Assembly: GCF_017304635.1 (NCBI RefSeq) | Contig: NZ_JAFKMA010000004.1 | Span: 186,001-250,000, forward strand | Direction: 5' to 3' | Length of the DNA stretch: 64,000 nt | From: Sphingomonas sp. | GTDB taxonomy: Bacteria > Pseudomonadota > Alphaproteobacteria > Sphingomonadales > Sphingomonadaceae | In this document: positions 9,465-18,696 of the stretch, piece by piece | How positions within the stretch are numbered: position 1 is the stretch's first letter | How the letters are laid out: every line of letters begins with the position of its first letter | Made by a program: the position numbers and the translations under genes | The notes under the pieces: model-generated | What the model saw: the letters and a program-made list of their open reading frames with translations, nothing else | Told to the model about the DNA's origin: nothing | Database searches by the model: none

Positions 9465-10223
9465 CTAGAGCAACAGCCCTTGCAGGTTCGGGCGTCCGAC
9501 CGCGCCGCCACCCCGACGCCGCGCCAGTTCGGTCTCGGCGGTGAAGCGGACGTCGATGTCGCGATCGGTCAGGAAACTCATCAGGCTGTCCTCGGCGATC
9601 TCGCGCCAGTCCTTGCCGCGATCCGGCCCGAAACGCACGCGCGGCAGCAGCCCGGGCTGGCGCGACCAGTCGAGCAATTGCTCGACCGATGCCTCGTTGA
9701 GCATGTCGCGCAGATGATGGGCGGTGACGTAGGCGTCGGGAAAGGCGCGGTGCGCCGGCAGGCCGCGCTCGTGAACCAGCCCCGCCGGCTTGCGCCAATA
9801 GCGCAGCACCTGGTTGGAGAAACTGGGGGAATCGGGCCACAGCCGCAGCGCGCATTTCCACGTGCAGATCCACTCGGCGCCGTGGCTGAGCGCGGGGGTG
9901 CAGAACTGCATCTCGAAATCGGCGCGATGCGCGGCGAGCGCGATCCGCCGCGGATAGGGATCGAGCACCGGCCGCGCGATGTCGATCCAGTACGGCGCGT
10001 CGGCGACCTGCTCGTCGAGGATATGGTGGATCGCCTGGGTGACCGGCGGGATCGGCCGGCCGGGATTGACCATGCGGTTGCCGCCGTCACCCTGCAATTC
10101 CCAGCGCCCGTCGGCACCGAGCGCGACGTCCTGCCACCCGATCTCGAGCACGCCATGCTGCGGCGGCGCGCTGCCGGTGGTCTCGAGGTCGATGACACGA
10201 ATGATCGAAGGCGGGGGAGGCAT
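9465..10223 (-). CDS. DEDDh 3'-5' exonuclease (exodeoxyribonuclease X-like)
   Basis: A 252-residue exonuclease. Exo I is VIDLETTGSAP at about 10-20 with D12 and E14. Exo II includes LAAHRADFEMQF at about 95-106, and Exo III has HRAFPDAY with the DEDDh histidine and last aspartate. This arrangement matches exodeoxyribonuclease X and DnaQ-like nucleases that trim single-stranded DNA ends. The C-terminal 60 residues have no motif I recognise. It is probably monocistronic, with pgmG on the same strand upstream behind a strong hairpin. Confidence 0.85.
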   Translation of the reverse strand: MPPPPSIIRVIDLETTGSAPPQHGVLEIGWQDVALGADGRWELQGDGGNRMVNPGRPIPPVTQAIHHILDEQVADAPYWIDIARPVLDPYPRRIALAAHRADFEMQFCTPALSHGAEWICTWKCALRLWPDSPSFSNQVLRYWRKPAGLVHERGLPAHRAFPDAYVTAHHLRDMLNEASVEQLLDWSRQPGLLPRVRFGPDRGKDWREIAEDSLMSFLTDRDIDVRFTAETELARRRGGGAVGRPNLQGLLL

Positions 10224-10264
10224 CGATCCTAGATGGGCGCGACGGGGCTCGATTGCCAGCTAAA

Positions 10265-10290
10265 GCCGCCCCGGCCGAGGCCGGGGCGGC
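10265..10290. terminator. GC-rich hairpin after pgmG
   Basis: A perfect 12-bp stem (GCCGCCCCGGCC / GGCCGGGGCGGC) with a two-base centre lies just beyond the pgmG stop. On the minus strand it is followed by TTTAGC, a short U-run, which fits a rho-independent terminator for pgmG. Confidence 0.6.
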
Positions 10291-10298
10291 CCATGCGG

Positions 10299-11681
10299 TC
10301 AGTGCCCCGCTTGCGGCCCGCGCACAAGGCCGCTCGCCGCCAGTTGCGCGTCGATCTGGGAGAGCAGGCGGTCGAGCGCCGCCTGATCCTTCGCTTCGGC
10401 GCGGGCGACCAGCACGTCCTGCGTGTTCGACGCGCGGAGCAGCCACCAGCCGTCGGGCGTGTTGACGCGGGCGCCGTCGGTGCGATCGACGTCGGCACCC
10501 TCGGTCTCCAGCCGGTCGAGCACTTCGTCGATCACCGAGAACTTGCGGGACTCGTCGACCTGGAACCGCATCTCGGGCGTGTTGACCATCGCCGGCATCG
10601 ATCCGCGGATCTCGGTCATCGACTGGCCGATCATGTGGACCGCGCGGATCAGCCGGACGGCGGCATATTGCGCATCGTCGAAGCCGTAGAAATCGTGCGC
10701 GAAGAAGATGTGGCCCGACATCTCGCCGGCGAGCGGCGCGCCGGTTTCCTTCATCTTGGTCTTGATGAGGCTGTGGCCGGTCTTCCACATCAGCGGCTTG
10801 CCGCCGAGCTCGGCGATGCGATCGTACAGCGCCTGGCTCGCCTTCACGTCGCCGATGATCGTCGCGCCGGGCAGTTCCTTCAGTACCGGTACCGCCAGAA
10901 TGGACAGGATCTGGTCGCCCCAGATCACGCGGCCCTCGCCATCGATCGCGCCGATGCGGTCGCCGTCGCCGTCGAAAGCCAGTCCGAAATCGAGGTTCTT
11001 CTCGGCGACAAGCGCCTTCAGGTGCTCGAGGTTCTTTTCCTCGGTCGGGTCGGGATGATGGTTGGGGAAATTGCCGTCCACATCGGTGAACAGCAGGTGA
11101 TGCTCACCCGGCAGCAGCTTGGTGAGCTTCTCGATCACCGGGCCCGCCGCACCGTTGCCCGCGTCCCAGCCGATCCGGTACGCGCCGCCGGCATAACCCG
11201 CCAGCAGGCGCCCGACATAGTCGTCGACGATATCGGCGTCGGTGACCTGCCCCGCGCCTTCCTCCCAGTCGCCGTCCGCCGCCATCTTGCCCAGGTCCTG
11301 AATGTCCTGGCCGAAGAACGGACGATGCTGCAGCACCATCTTGAAGCCGTTATACTCGGCGGGGTTATGGCTGCCGGTTATCTGGATGCCGCCATCCACC
11401 TCCAGTTCGGCCTCGGCATAATATAATTGGGGCGTCGGTCCCATGCCGGTGCGCACCACATCGACGCCCGACGCGACCAGGCCAGCGATCAACGCCTCCT
11501 CCATCGCCGGCGACGAGGTGCGCCCGTCGCGCCCGACCGCGACGCGGGTGCCGCCGGCCCGGCGCACCACGGTCGCGAAGCTGCGCCCGATCGCGCGGGC
11601 ATCGTCGGTCGACAGCGTTTTGCCGACGACGCCGCGAATGTCGTACTCGCGCAGGGAGGTGGGATCGAAACGATGAGTCAT
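10299..11681 (-). CDS. pgmG: Phosphomannomutase / phosphoglucomutase
   Basis: A 460-residue alpha-D-phosphohexomutase of the AlgC/PgmG type, interconverting hexose 1- and 6-phosphates for sugar-nucleotide and exopolysaccharide synthesis. The catalytic phosphoserine is S104 in ITGSHNPAEYNG. The metal-binding loop is FDGDGDRIGAID at about 235-246 and the sugar-binding loop is GEMSGHIFF. The C-terminal phosphate loop is less conserved (LRASNTQDVLVARAEA). In Sphingomonas the PgmG enzyme supplies gellan and sphingan precursors. The symbol rests on that similarity. Confidence 0.9.
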   Translation of the reverse strand: MTHRFDPTSLREYDIRGVVGKTLSTDDARAIGRSFATVVRRAGGTRVAVGRDGRTSSPAMEEALIAGLVASGVDVVRTGMGPTPQLYYAEAELEVDGGIQITGSHNPAEYNGFKMVLQHRPFFGQDIQDLGKMAADGDWEEGAGQVTDADIVDDYVGRLLAGYAGGAYRIGWDAGNGAAGPVIEKLTKLLPGEHHLLFTDVDGNFPNHHPDPTEEKNLEHLKALVAEKNLDFGLAFDGDGDRIGAIDGEGRVIWGDQILSILAVPVLKELPGATIIGDVKASQALYDRIAELGGKPLMWKTGHSLIKTKMKETGAPLAGEMSGHIFFAHDFYGFDDAQYAAVRLIRAVHMIGQSMTEIRGSMPAMVNTPEMRFQVDESRKFSVIDEVLDRLETEGADVDRTDGARVNTPDGWWLLRASNTQDVLVARAEAKDQAALDRLLSQIDAQLAASGLVRGPQAGH

Positions 11682-11733
11682 GTCGGCTCCGTCAAAATGA
11701 TGTCCCGCCCAATCGGCGAGGTGAGTGAAAAGT

Positions 11734-12039
11734 TCAATCGGGCCGCCTCAGCAGCGTGTCGCGCGCGGCGTTGACGCGCTGGGCCAGGTCGGCCGAGCCG
11801 CCATGGTCGGGATGGACCGATCGCAGAAGCCGGCGGTGCGCGGCGCGGATGTCGTCGTCGCTGGCGTGGCCGTCGAGGCCGAGGATCGCGAGTGCGCTCG
11901 CCTGGTCGGTCGGCCGGACCGGCGCGGGCGGGCGCGGCGGAGCGTTGGGACGGCGGCCCGACGTGTGGACGCGCTTCGGCCCCTGCCACAGCCACCAGCC
12001 GAACCACGCGATCGCGAGCGCCAGCAGCAGCTTGGGCAT
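11734..12039 (-). CDS. Membrane-anchored DnaJ-domain protein
   Basis: A 101-residue protein with an N-terminal membrane helix at about 2-18 (LLLALAIAWFGWWLW), a proline-rich linker, and a compact J-domain at the C-terminus with HPD at 76-78. The J-domain is short but has the helix II-HPD-helix III order. Membrane-anchored J-proteins of this layout recruit DnaK to membranes or resemble the TIM14-like alphaproteobacterial family. The partner is not evident. It lies 14 bases after mipZ on the same strand and is probably co-transcribed with it. Confidence 0.85.
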   Translation of the reverse strand: MPKLLLALAIAWFGWWLWQGPKRVHTSGRRPNAPPRPPAPVRPTDQASALAILGLDGHASDDDIRAAHRRLLRSVHPDHGGSADLAQRVNAARDTLLRRPD

Positions 12040-12052
12040 CAGCGCGGCATCG

Positions 12053-12844
12053 TCATGCGAACAGCGGCAGCGCCGGTTCGGGCAGCGCCAGCGCCGCCAT
12101 CATCTCGCGCAGTTCCTGCCGCGCGGCGACGTGGCTGAGACCCATCTCGCCGAACTCGCGGCTGTCGATCATCGTCAGGCCCTTGGGAAACAGCTCGCGA
12201 TAGATGACGCGCTCGCCGAGACCCGGGATGATGCGGAACCCGACGCGCTTCGCCAGCTGGCCCAGCGCTTCCGACACGCGGCGCATGTTGCGCGCCTCGA
12301 TATGCTGGAGGCGGTTACGCAGCACGACCCAGTCGATCGTCGCGCCATCGGCCTTGGCGCGGGCCTTGCGCGCGTCCCAGATCAGCTCGGCGTAGAAGCT
12401 CGGGCGGGTGACCTTGAAGGTATCGGGATCGACCTGGCCGATCAGGTCGAAATCGACGAAGCTGTCGTTCATCGGCGTGACGAGCGTGTCGGCGCGCGCC
12501 GCCGCCATCCGGCCAAAGCGATCATCACGGCCCGGCGTGTCGATCACCAGGAAATCGGCATTCTGCTCCAGCCGCTCCATCGCCTCGGTAAAACGCGCGA
12601 GGTTCTCGCCGTCATGCGCCTCGAACACCGGGGTCGGCAGGTCGCGGCCGGTCCGCTTCTGCGTTTCCTCGCGATTCTCGAAATAGCGCGCCATGGTGCG
12701 CTGGCGATGGTCGAGGTCGAGCGCGGCGACACGGCTGCCGCGCGATTGCAGCGCGATCGCGACATGGACCGCGGTGGTCGACTTGCCGGTGCCGCCCTTT
12801 TCGTTGGCGAAGACGATGATGTGGGGTTTGCGGATGTCCGCCAC
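12053..12844 (-). CDS. mipZ: MipZ, division-plane positioning ATPase
   Basis: A 263-residue ParA/MinD-type ATPase. The N-terminus reads ADIRKPHIIVFANEKGGTGKST, with the deviant Walker A motif at 16-23. Downstream are LDLDHRQRTMARYFENR and FLVIDTPGRDD (Walker B region). These match alphaproteobacterial MipZ, which forms bipolar gradients from ParB-parS and inhibits FtsZ near the poles. I chose the GTG at 12844 because the protein then starts at the conserved N-terminus. The upstream in-frame ATG would run into the divergent panC gene. Confidence 0.92.
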   Translation of the reverse strand: MADIRKPHIIVFANEKGGTGKSTTAVHVAIALQSRGSRVAALDLDHRQRTMARYFENREETQKRTGRDLPTPVFEAHDGENLARFTEAMERLEQNADFLVIDTPGRDDRFGRMAAARADTLVTPMNDSFVDFDLIGQVDPDTFKVTRPSFYAELIWDARKARAKADGATIDWVVLRNRLQHIEARNMRRVSEALGQLAKRVGFRIIPGLGERVIYRELFPKGLTMIDSREFGEMGLSHVAARQELREMMAALALPEPALPLFA

Positions 12845-12920
12845 GTAACAAGACCCTGGTTGCGCTGAACGTTCCGCGACCCTTACAGGCGAAACCGCCA
12901 CTGTCGAAGGGTCAAATGCC

Positions 12921-13763
12921 GTGCAGGTCGTCCATCGATTGTCCGATCTGAGACTCGCGGTCGCCGGATTGCGCGACGGCGGCAGCCCGGTCGCGCTCGT
13001 CCCGACGATGGGGGCGCTCCATGCCGGGCACATGGCGCTGGTCGATGCGGCGCGCGCGACGGGGGCGAAAGTGGTCGCGTCGATCTTCGTCAACCCGAAG
13101 CAGTTCGGGCCGGGCGAGGATCTGGCGCGCTACCCGCGGCCGGCGGCGGCGGACATCGCGCTGCTGATCGCGCACGAATGCGACCTGCTGTGGATGCCGT
13201 CGGTCGAGACGATGTACCCGGCGGGCTTCGCGACCAACGTGGCGGTGGCGGGCGTGAGCGCGGGGCTCGACGGCGCGGCGCGGCCCGGGCATTTCGACGG
13301 CGTCGCGACGGTGGTGACGAAGCTGTTCAACCAGGTTCGGCCCGACACGGCGTTCTTCGGCGAGAAGGATTTCCAGCAACTCGCGGTGATCCGGCGGATG
13401 GTCGCCGATCTCGACCTCGATCTGGCGATTGTCGGCGTGCCGACCGTGCGAGAGCGCGACGGTCTCGCGCTGTCGTCGCGCAATGCATACCTGTCGGCCG
13501 ACGAGCGGACGCGCGCGGTCGCTCTGCCACGGGCGCTGGCCGAGGCGAAGCGCGCGATCGAAGCCGACGAGCCGGGCGCGATCGACGCCGCGCTGGCGAC
13601 GTTGCAGGCGGCGGGGTTCGTCACCGATTATGTCGCGCTGGTCGATGCCGAAACGCTGGAGGCGCCGCGCGCGGGTCATCCCCGCCGGCTGCTCGCCGCC
13701 GCGCGGATCGGCACGACGCGGCTGATCGACAACCTGCCCGTTGCGGCTGCGACCAAAGTCTAA
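12921..13763 (+). CDS. panC: Pantothenate synthetase
   Basis: A 280-residue PanC that joins pantoate and beta-alanine with ATP. The nucleotidyl-transferase signature is VPTMGALHAGHMALV at about 30-44, followed by SIFVNPKQFGPGEDLARYPR. The KMSKS-like region is GLALSSRNAYLS near 183-194, and FFGEKDFQQL is also present. Start ATG/GTG choice: the frame begins MQVVHRLSDLRLAVAG, with the initiation codon at 12921. It is divergent from mipZ across a 76-base gap and appears monocistronic. Confidence 0.96.
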   Translation: MQVVHRLSDLRLAVAGLRDGGSPVALVPTMGALHAGHMALVDAARATGAKVVASIFVNPKQFGPGEDLARYPRPAAADIALLIAHECDLLWMPSVETMYPAGFATNVAVAGVSAGLDGAARPGHFDGVATVVTKLFNQVRPDTAFFGEKDFQQLAVIRRMVADLDLDLAIVGVPTVRERDGLALSSRNAYLSADERTRAVALPRALAEAKRAIEADEPGAIDAALATLQAAGFVTDYVALVDAETLEAPRAGHPRRLLAAARIGTTRLIDNLPVAAATKV

Positions 13764-13780
13764 CGCACGGATAAACGTGG

Positions 13781-13798
13781 TTAAATCGCGTTAACCAT
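13781..13798. promoter_or_regulatory. Candidate CtrA-type site
   Basis: The sequence TTAA-N6-TTAACCAT lies 60 bases before the Sel1 gene. TTAACCAT is the short form of the CtrA motif described in alphaproteobacteria; the full site is TTAA-N7-TTAA, so spacing here is one base short. It could place the downstream gene in the CtrA regulon, but a chance match is possible. Confidence 0.35.
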
Positions 13799-13856
13799 TT
13801 GTTGACCGTTCGCGCGCCAATCTGCCCACGCCAAAAAGGGAAAAGGGGTTGGCACG

Positions 13857-14156
13857 ATGGGCAGCAGCCTGAAGAGTGCGCAGTTTCTGATCGAAAGCCG
13901 GATGCGCGATGCCGCGCGCGGCAATTGGGATGCGTGTTACGACCTGGGAGTCGACTATTCGACCGGCGTCAACGGCGTCGGGCTCGATCTGGTCGAGGCG
14001 CACAAATGGTTCAACATCGCCGCGTCACGTGGCGGGCATGAAAGCGCCCGCTGCTGCCGCGCCGAAGTCGCCGACGAGATGACCGCGCGCGAGATCGCCG
14101 AAGCACAGACCCGCGCGCGGGCGTGGCTGAGCGACAGCGTGCGGCGGGCGGCTTAG
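13857..14156 (+). CDS. Small Sel1-repeat protein
   Basis: A 99-residue protein with one clear Sel1-like repeat: AARGNWDACYDLGVDYSTG, then DLVEAHKWFNIAASRGGHESA, which is the helix pair of a Sel1/TPR unit. A charged amphipathic C-terminal helix follows (REIAEAQTRARAWL). There is no signal peptide, so it is presumably a cytoplasmic protein-protein interaction module. Small proteins of this kind are common and uncharacterised in sphingomonads. A CtrA-like motif lies upstream. Confidence 0.8.
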   Translation: MGSSLKSAQFLIESRMRDAARGNWDACYDLGVDYSTGVNGVGLDLVEAHKWFNIAASRGGHESARCCRAEVADEMTAREIAEAQTRARAWLSDSVRRAA

Positions 14157-14254
14157 GCCGGACCTCAGCCCCGACCGACGTCATGCCGGGTTCGTCTCGG
14201 CATCCACCAGGCGGCTTGGTCCGTGCCTTGATTTTTTAGTCCAGTGTTCGCGGC

Positions 14255-14287
14255 ACCGTCACCCCGGCACGAGGCCGGGGTGACGGT
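14255..14287. terminator. 14-bp perfect hairpin after topA
   Basis: ACCGTCACCCCGGC and its exact complement are separated by ACGAG. The hairpin abuts the topA stop codon and lies between convergent genes, so it probably terminates topA. The core CACCCCGGC...GCCGGGGTG also resembles dispersed palindromes common in sphingomonad genomes. Confidence 0.6.
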
Positions 14288-16854
14288 CAGTCTTTCTTGG
14301 CAGGCGCCGCCTTCTTCGGCGCCGCTTTCTTCTTCGCCGGCGCCTTCTTTGCCGTCTTGCGCTTGCCCTTCGCCGGAGCCGCCGCCGCGCGCGCGTCGAT
14401 CAATTGGGCGGCTTCCTCCAGCGTCAGCGCGTCCTTGTCGATCGTCTTGGGCAAGGTCGCGTTGGTCGTGCCGTCGGTGACGTAGGCGCCGTAGCGGCCC
14501 TCCATCAGTTTGATCTCCGTCTCTGTCCGCGGATGCGCGCCCAGCACCTTGAGCGGCGCCTGCGCACCGCGCTGCGGCCGTCCGCCGCCCGCCGCCGCCT
14601 CGGCCAGCTTGACCACCGCGGCGTTCATGCCGGTCTCGAACACCTCCGCCGTCGATTGCAGCCGCGCGTACTTGCCGTCATGCGCGAGATAGGGGCCGTA
14701 GCGGCCGATCGACGCGGTGATCGGGTTGCCGCTTTCCGGATGCGTGCCGATTTCGCGCGGCAGGCTCAGCAGCTTGAGCGCCATTTCCAGGTCGAGCTCG
14801 ACGTCCTTCGGGATCGACGCGCGCTTGGCGTCCTTGCCCTCGCCGAGCTGGATGTACGGGCCGAACCGCCCCGCTTTGCGCTCGACTTCGAGGCCGGTCT
14901 CCGGGTCCTTGCCGAGCGATTCGGGGCCCGTGTCCTCACCAGCCGCGCCGGCCTGGGCGAAGCGGCGGGTGTATTTGCATTCGGGATAGTTCGAGCAGGC
15001 GATGAACGCGCCGAACCGGCCGCCGCGCAGGGACAGCCGCCCTTCGCCGCAATTGGGGCACAGCCGAGGATCGCCGCCGTCCGCCTTGTCGGGGAACAGA
15101 TAGGGCGCGAGGAACTGGTCGAGCTGTTCGGTGACTTCGGACGGCTTGAACTCCATCACCTCCGACGTGCGCGGCTTGAAATCGCGCCAGAACGCCTCGA
15201 GCACCGCCTGCCACTGCGCGCGGCCGCCCGAAATCTCGTCGAGCTCGTCCTCCAGCCCGGCGGTGAAGTCGAAGCTGACATAGCGTTCGAAGAAGCGTTC
15301 CAGGAACGCCGTCACCAGCCGGCCGCTCTCCTCGGCGAAGAAGCGGTTCTTCTCGACGCGGACGTACGCGCGATCCTTCAGCGTCTGGATGATCGATGCA
15401 TAGGTCGAGGGGCGGCCGATGCCGAGTTCCTCCAGCCGCTTGACCAGTGACGCTTCGGAAAAGCGCGGCGGCGGCTGGGTGAAGTGCTGTTCCGCGGTCA
15501 CGTCGCGCTTGGCCGGCACGTCGCCGTCGCGCAGGCGCGGCAGGCGGCGGGACTCCTCGTCCGCATCGGCGTCGGCATTTTTGCCGGAGCCGCCAACGAA
15601 AACGTCGTCGCGACCTTCCTCGTACAGCGCGAGATAGCCGGGGAACATCACCACCTGCCCGGTCGCGCGCAAGCCGTGGCGGCCGGTGCCATCGGCCAGG
15701 TCGATCGTGGTGCGCTCCAGCTGCGCCGACGCCATCTGGCTCGCCATCGCGCGCTTCCAGATCAGGTCGTAGAGCCGGGCATGGTCGCCCGATCCGGCGC
15801 GATCCCTGGTGAAATCGGTCGGGCGGATCGCCTCGTGCGCTTCCTGCGCGTTCTTGGCCTTGGTCTGGTACATCCGCGGCTTGTCGGGGACGTAGTTCGC
15901 GGCATAGCGATCGGTGATCGCCTTGCGCGCGGCCGAGATCGCGCTGCCGTCCATCTGGACGCCATCGGTGCGCATGTAGGTGATCGCGCCGTCCTCGTAG
16001 AGCGCTTGCGCGATCCGCATCGTGTGGCTGGCCGAGAAACCGAGTTTGCGCGCGGCCTCCTGCTGCAACGTCGAGGTGGTGAACGGCGGCGGCGGATTGC
16101 GCGTCGCCGGCCTGGTCTCGACCGACTGCACCGTGAAGCGGCCGTTCTCGACATCCGCCTTCGCCTTCATGGCGTCAGCTTCGTTACCGATCGTCAGGCG
16201 GTCGATCTTGTCGCCGTTCCATTTGACCAGCCGCGCGGTGAACGGCGTGCCGTCCTGCTCCATGAGTGCTGCGACCGACCAATATTCCTGCGGCACGAAC
16301 GCTTCGATCTCGCGCTCGCGATCGACGATCAGGCGCAGCGCGACCGACTGCACGCGGCCGGCCGACTTGGCGCCGGGCAGCTTGCGCCACAGTACCGGGC
16401 TGAGCGTGAACCCGACCAGATAATCGAGCGCGCGGCGGGCGCGGTACGCGTCGATCAGATCCTCGTCCAACTCGCGCGGATGCCGCATCGCCTCGGTCAC
16501 GGTCGCCTTGGTGATCGCATTGAAGGTCACGCGCTCGACCGCCTTGGGCAGCGCTTTCCGGCCCCGCAGCACCTCCTGCACGTGCCACGAAATCGCCTCG
16601 CCCTCGCGGTCGGGGTCGGTCGCCAGGATCAGGCGGTCGGCTTTCTTCGCCTCGTCGGTGATCGCCTTCAGCTGCTTGGCCTTGTCGGGATAATTCTCCC
16701 AATCCATCGCGAAGCCGGCCTCGGGATCGACCGACCCGTCCTTGGGCGGCAGGTCGCGGACATGGCCGTAGCTCGCGAGCACGCGATAATCGCTGCCCAG
16801 ATATTTCTCGATGGTCTTCGCCTTGGCCGGCGATTCGACGATGACTAACTTCAT
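14287..16854 (-). CDS. topA: DNA topoisomerase I
   Basis: An 855-residue type IA topoisomerase that relaxes negative supercoils. The Toprim domain starts at the N-terminus (LVIVESPAKAKTIEKYLG) with the acidic DPDREGE at 80-86. The catalytic tyrosine is Y293 in GAITYMRTDGVQ. One C4 zinc ribbon is visible (CPNCGEGRLSLRGG...CSNYPEC), followed by several repeated GRYGPY/GRFGPY TOPRIM-C modules and a Lys/Ala-rich tail after residue 830 typical of alphaproteobacterial TopA. It is downstream of dprA on the same strand but separated by about 60 bases. Confidence 0.98.
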   Translation of the reverse strand: MKLVIVESPAKAKTIEKYLGSDYRVLASYGHVRDLPPKDGSVDPEAGFAMDWENYPDKAKQLKAITDEAKKADRLILATDPDREGEAISWHVQEVLRGRKALPKAVERVTFNAITKATVTEAMRHPRELDEDLIDAYRARRALDYLVGFTLSPVLWRKLPGAKSAGRVQSVALRLIVDREREIEAFVPQEYWSVAALMEQDGTPFTARLVKWNGDKIDRLTIGNEADAMKAKADVENGRFTVQSVETRPATRNPPPPFTTSTLQQEAARKLGFSASHTMRIAQALYEDGAITYMRTDGVQMDGSAISAARKAITDRYAANYVPDKPRMYQTKAKNAQEAHEAIRPTDFTRDRAGSGDHARLYDLIWKRAMASQMASAQLERTTIDLADGTGRHGLRATGQVVMFPGYLALYEEGRDDVFVGGSGKNADADADEESRRLPRLRDGDVPAKRDVTAEQHFTQPPPRFSEASLVKRLEELGIGRPSTYASIIQTLKDRAYVRVEKNRFFAEESGRLVTAFLERFFERYVSFDFTAGLEDELDEISGGRAQWQAVLEAFWRDFKPRTSEVMEFKPSEVTEQLDQFLAPYLFPDKADGGDPRLCPNCGEGRLSLRGGRFGAFIACSNYPECKYTRRFAQAGAAGEDTGPESLGKDPETGLEVERKAGRFGPYIQLGEGKDAKRASIPKDVELDLEMALKLLSLPREIGTHPESGNPITASIGRYGPYLAHDGKYARLQSTAEVFETGMNAAVVKLAEAAAGGGRPQRGAQAPLKVLGAHPRTETEIKLMEGRYGAYVTDGTTNATLPKTIDKDALTLEEAAQLIDARAAAAPAKGKRKTAKKAPAKKKAAPKKAAPAKKD

Positions 16855-16915
16855 AACGCTACGAAAATTTCCCTCTCGCGTACGCGTGTAAGGTGGGGAT
16901 GCTCGGCGAGCGGCG

Positions 16916-17995
16916 TCAAGCCAGGCTGACGCGGCCGCCGGCGTGGCGGTCGAGTCGGCCGGCCAGTTCGAGTTCGAGCAGGATCGTCGCGACGGCGGCG
17001 GGGGGCAGGGCCGACTGGCGGATCAGCTCGTCGATCGCGACCGGTACGGGGCCGAGCAGATCGGCGAGGCGGCGGCGGTCGCTATCGTCGGGCTCGGCCG
17101 CCGGGGCGGCGCCGAAGCCGACGGTGGGGGAGCGTACCATGCGCGCGTCGATCGGGCGGACGGTCTCCAGGATGTCGGCGGCCGACTGGACCAAAGTCGC
17201 GCCGTCGCGGATCAGCTGGTTGCACCCTTGCGCGCGCGGGTCGAGCGGGCTGCCCGGCACCGCCATGACGTCACGCCCGGCTTCGTTGGCGAGCCGCGCG
17301 GTGATGAGCGAGCCCGAGCGTGGGGCCGCTTCGACCACTACCGTGCCGACCGCCAACCCTGCGATAATGCGGTTGCGGTGCGGGAAATTGCGCGCCAGCG
17401 GCTCCATACCGGGCGACTGTTCGGCGATCAGCAGGCCCTGTGTCGCGACCGCCTCCTGCAACTCGCGATTCTCGGGCGGGAAGGCGATGTCGATCCCACT
17501 CGCGATCACGCCGATCGTACCGGTCGCGAGCGCGCCGCTATGCGCCGCGGTATCGAGCCCGCGCGCCAGGCCGGACGCGACCACCACGCCCTCACGGCCC
17601 AGCTCCACTGCCAGCCCCCGCGCGAAGCGGCACGCGGCGGCCGAGGCGTTGCGCGCGCCGACCATCGCGACGACGGTGCGCTCGGTCAGGCCGAGGTCGC
17701 CGCGATAGGTGAACACGGCCGGCGCATTGTCGAGTTCGGCGAGCAGCGGCGGGTAAGCGGGATCGTCGAGAAAGAGGTAGTGCGCGCCGAGCTTCTCGAC
17801 CGTGGCGATCTCGCGCTCGACGACCTTTGCCTCGACGACGTTCGGCGAGCGCCCGCCGCCGCGTGTGGCGAGGCCGGGCAGCGCGTCGATCGCCGCCTCG
17901 GCCCTACCGAAGCGTGCGAGCAACTGGCGATAGGTGATCGGCCCGATCCCGGGCGTGCGGATCAGCCGCAATCGCGCGACGCGATGGTCGCTCAA
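16916..17995 (-). CDS. dprA: DNA-processing protein DprA
   Basis: A DprA/Smf protein of about 359 residues that loads RecA on incoming single-stranded DNA during transformation. A short N-terminal helix-hairpin-helix region (IRTPGIGPITYRQLL) precedes the Rossmann-like core with VAMVGARNAS, VASGLARGLDTAAHSGAL and RSGSLITARLANEAGRDVMAVPG, and a C-terminal winged helix. I chose a TTG start at 17995 because it overlaps the plsY stop by four bases and gives the family N-terminus. The frame is open much further upstream but would overlay all of plsY. The exact start is uncertain. Confidence 0.88.
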   Translation of the reverse strand: MSDHRVARLRLIRTPGIGPITYRQLLARFGRAEAAIDALPGLATRGGGRSPNVVEAKVVEREIATVEKLGAHYLFLDDPAYPPLLAELDNAPAVFTYRGDLGLTERTVVAMVGARNASAAACRFARGLAVELGREGVVVASGLARGLDTAAHSGALATGTIGVIASGIDIAFPPENRELQEAVATQGLLIAEQSPGMEPLARNFPHRNRIIAGLAVGTVVVEAAPRSGSLITARLANEAGRDVMAVPGSPLDPRAQGCNQLIRDGATLVQSAADILETVRPIDARMVRSPTVGFGAAPAAEPDDSDRRRLADLLGPVPVAIDELIRQSALPPAAVATILLELELAGRLDRHAGGRVSLA

Positions 17996-18597
17996 GCGCG
18001 CCTGGCTCCGACGCGCGGTTCGGTGCCGGCGAACAGCCGCGACAGGTTCGCGCGATGCTTCCACACCACCAGCAAGGCGAGCGCGAGGAACAGGACGGTC
18101 AGGTCGAGCTTGCCGAATATCGCCGCCGAGATCGGCGTCGACACGGCCGCGGCGATCCCCGACACCGACGAGAACCGCAGGATCGCCAGCATCGCCAGCC
18201 ACACGACCGCGAACACCAGTCCGATCGGCCAATACAGCGCCAGCGCGATGCCGAGCAGGGTCGCGACGCCCTTGCCGCCGCGGAACCTGAGCCACACCGG
18301 ATAGAGATGGCCGAGGAACGCCGCCGCTGCTGCCGGCACCTCGTGTCCCGGGAACAGCGCGCCGGCGATCAGCACCGCCACCGCCCCCTTCGCGCCGTCG
18401 AGCACCAGCGTCGCCGCCGCCAGCTCCTTGCGCCCGGTGCGCAGCACGTTGGTCGCGCCGATATTGCCCGATCCGATGGTGCGCAGGTCGCCCGCGCCGA
18501 ACACGCGGGTCAGGATCACCCCGAACGGAATCGACCCGAGCAGATAGCCGAGCACGATCGCCGCCGCCGGTGCTGCCCAGAGATGTTCGATCGGCAC
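17992..18597 (-). CDS. plsY: Acyl-phosphate glycerol-3-phosphate acyltransferase PlsY
   Basis: A 201-residue multi-pass membrane enzyme that makes lysophosphatidate from acyl-phosphate and glycerol 3-phosphate. The three PlsY motifs are visible: GYLLGSIPFGVILTR, GSGNIGATNVLRTGRK, and GHLYPVWLRFRGGKGVAT. At least four hydrophobic segments follow. The GTG at 18597 (PIEHLWAAPAAAIVLG after it) is the only start that fits, since the open frame upstream overlaps the divergent murI. It is translationally coupled to dprA. Confidence 0.94.
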   Translation of the reverse strand: MPIEHLWAAPAAAIVLGYLLGSIPFGVILTRVFGAGDLRTIGSGNIGATNVLRTGRKELAAATLVLDGAKGAVAVLIAGALFPGHEVPAAAAAFLGHLYPVWLRFRGGKGVATLLGIALALYWPIGLVFAVVWLAMLAILRFSSVSGIAAAVSTPISAAIFGKLDLTVLFLALALLVVWKHRANLSRLFAGTEPRVGARRA

Positions 18598-18696
18598 GCT
18601 GCGTCCCCCTTGTTCGCGGGTTCGTCTATAGGCGGAAGCGCTTCCTCGCGCCAACCGCCGCTTGATCGCCGTTTCGTCGCGCGCCACAGCGCCCGC

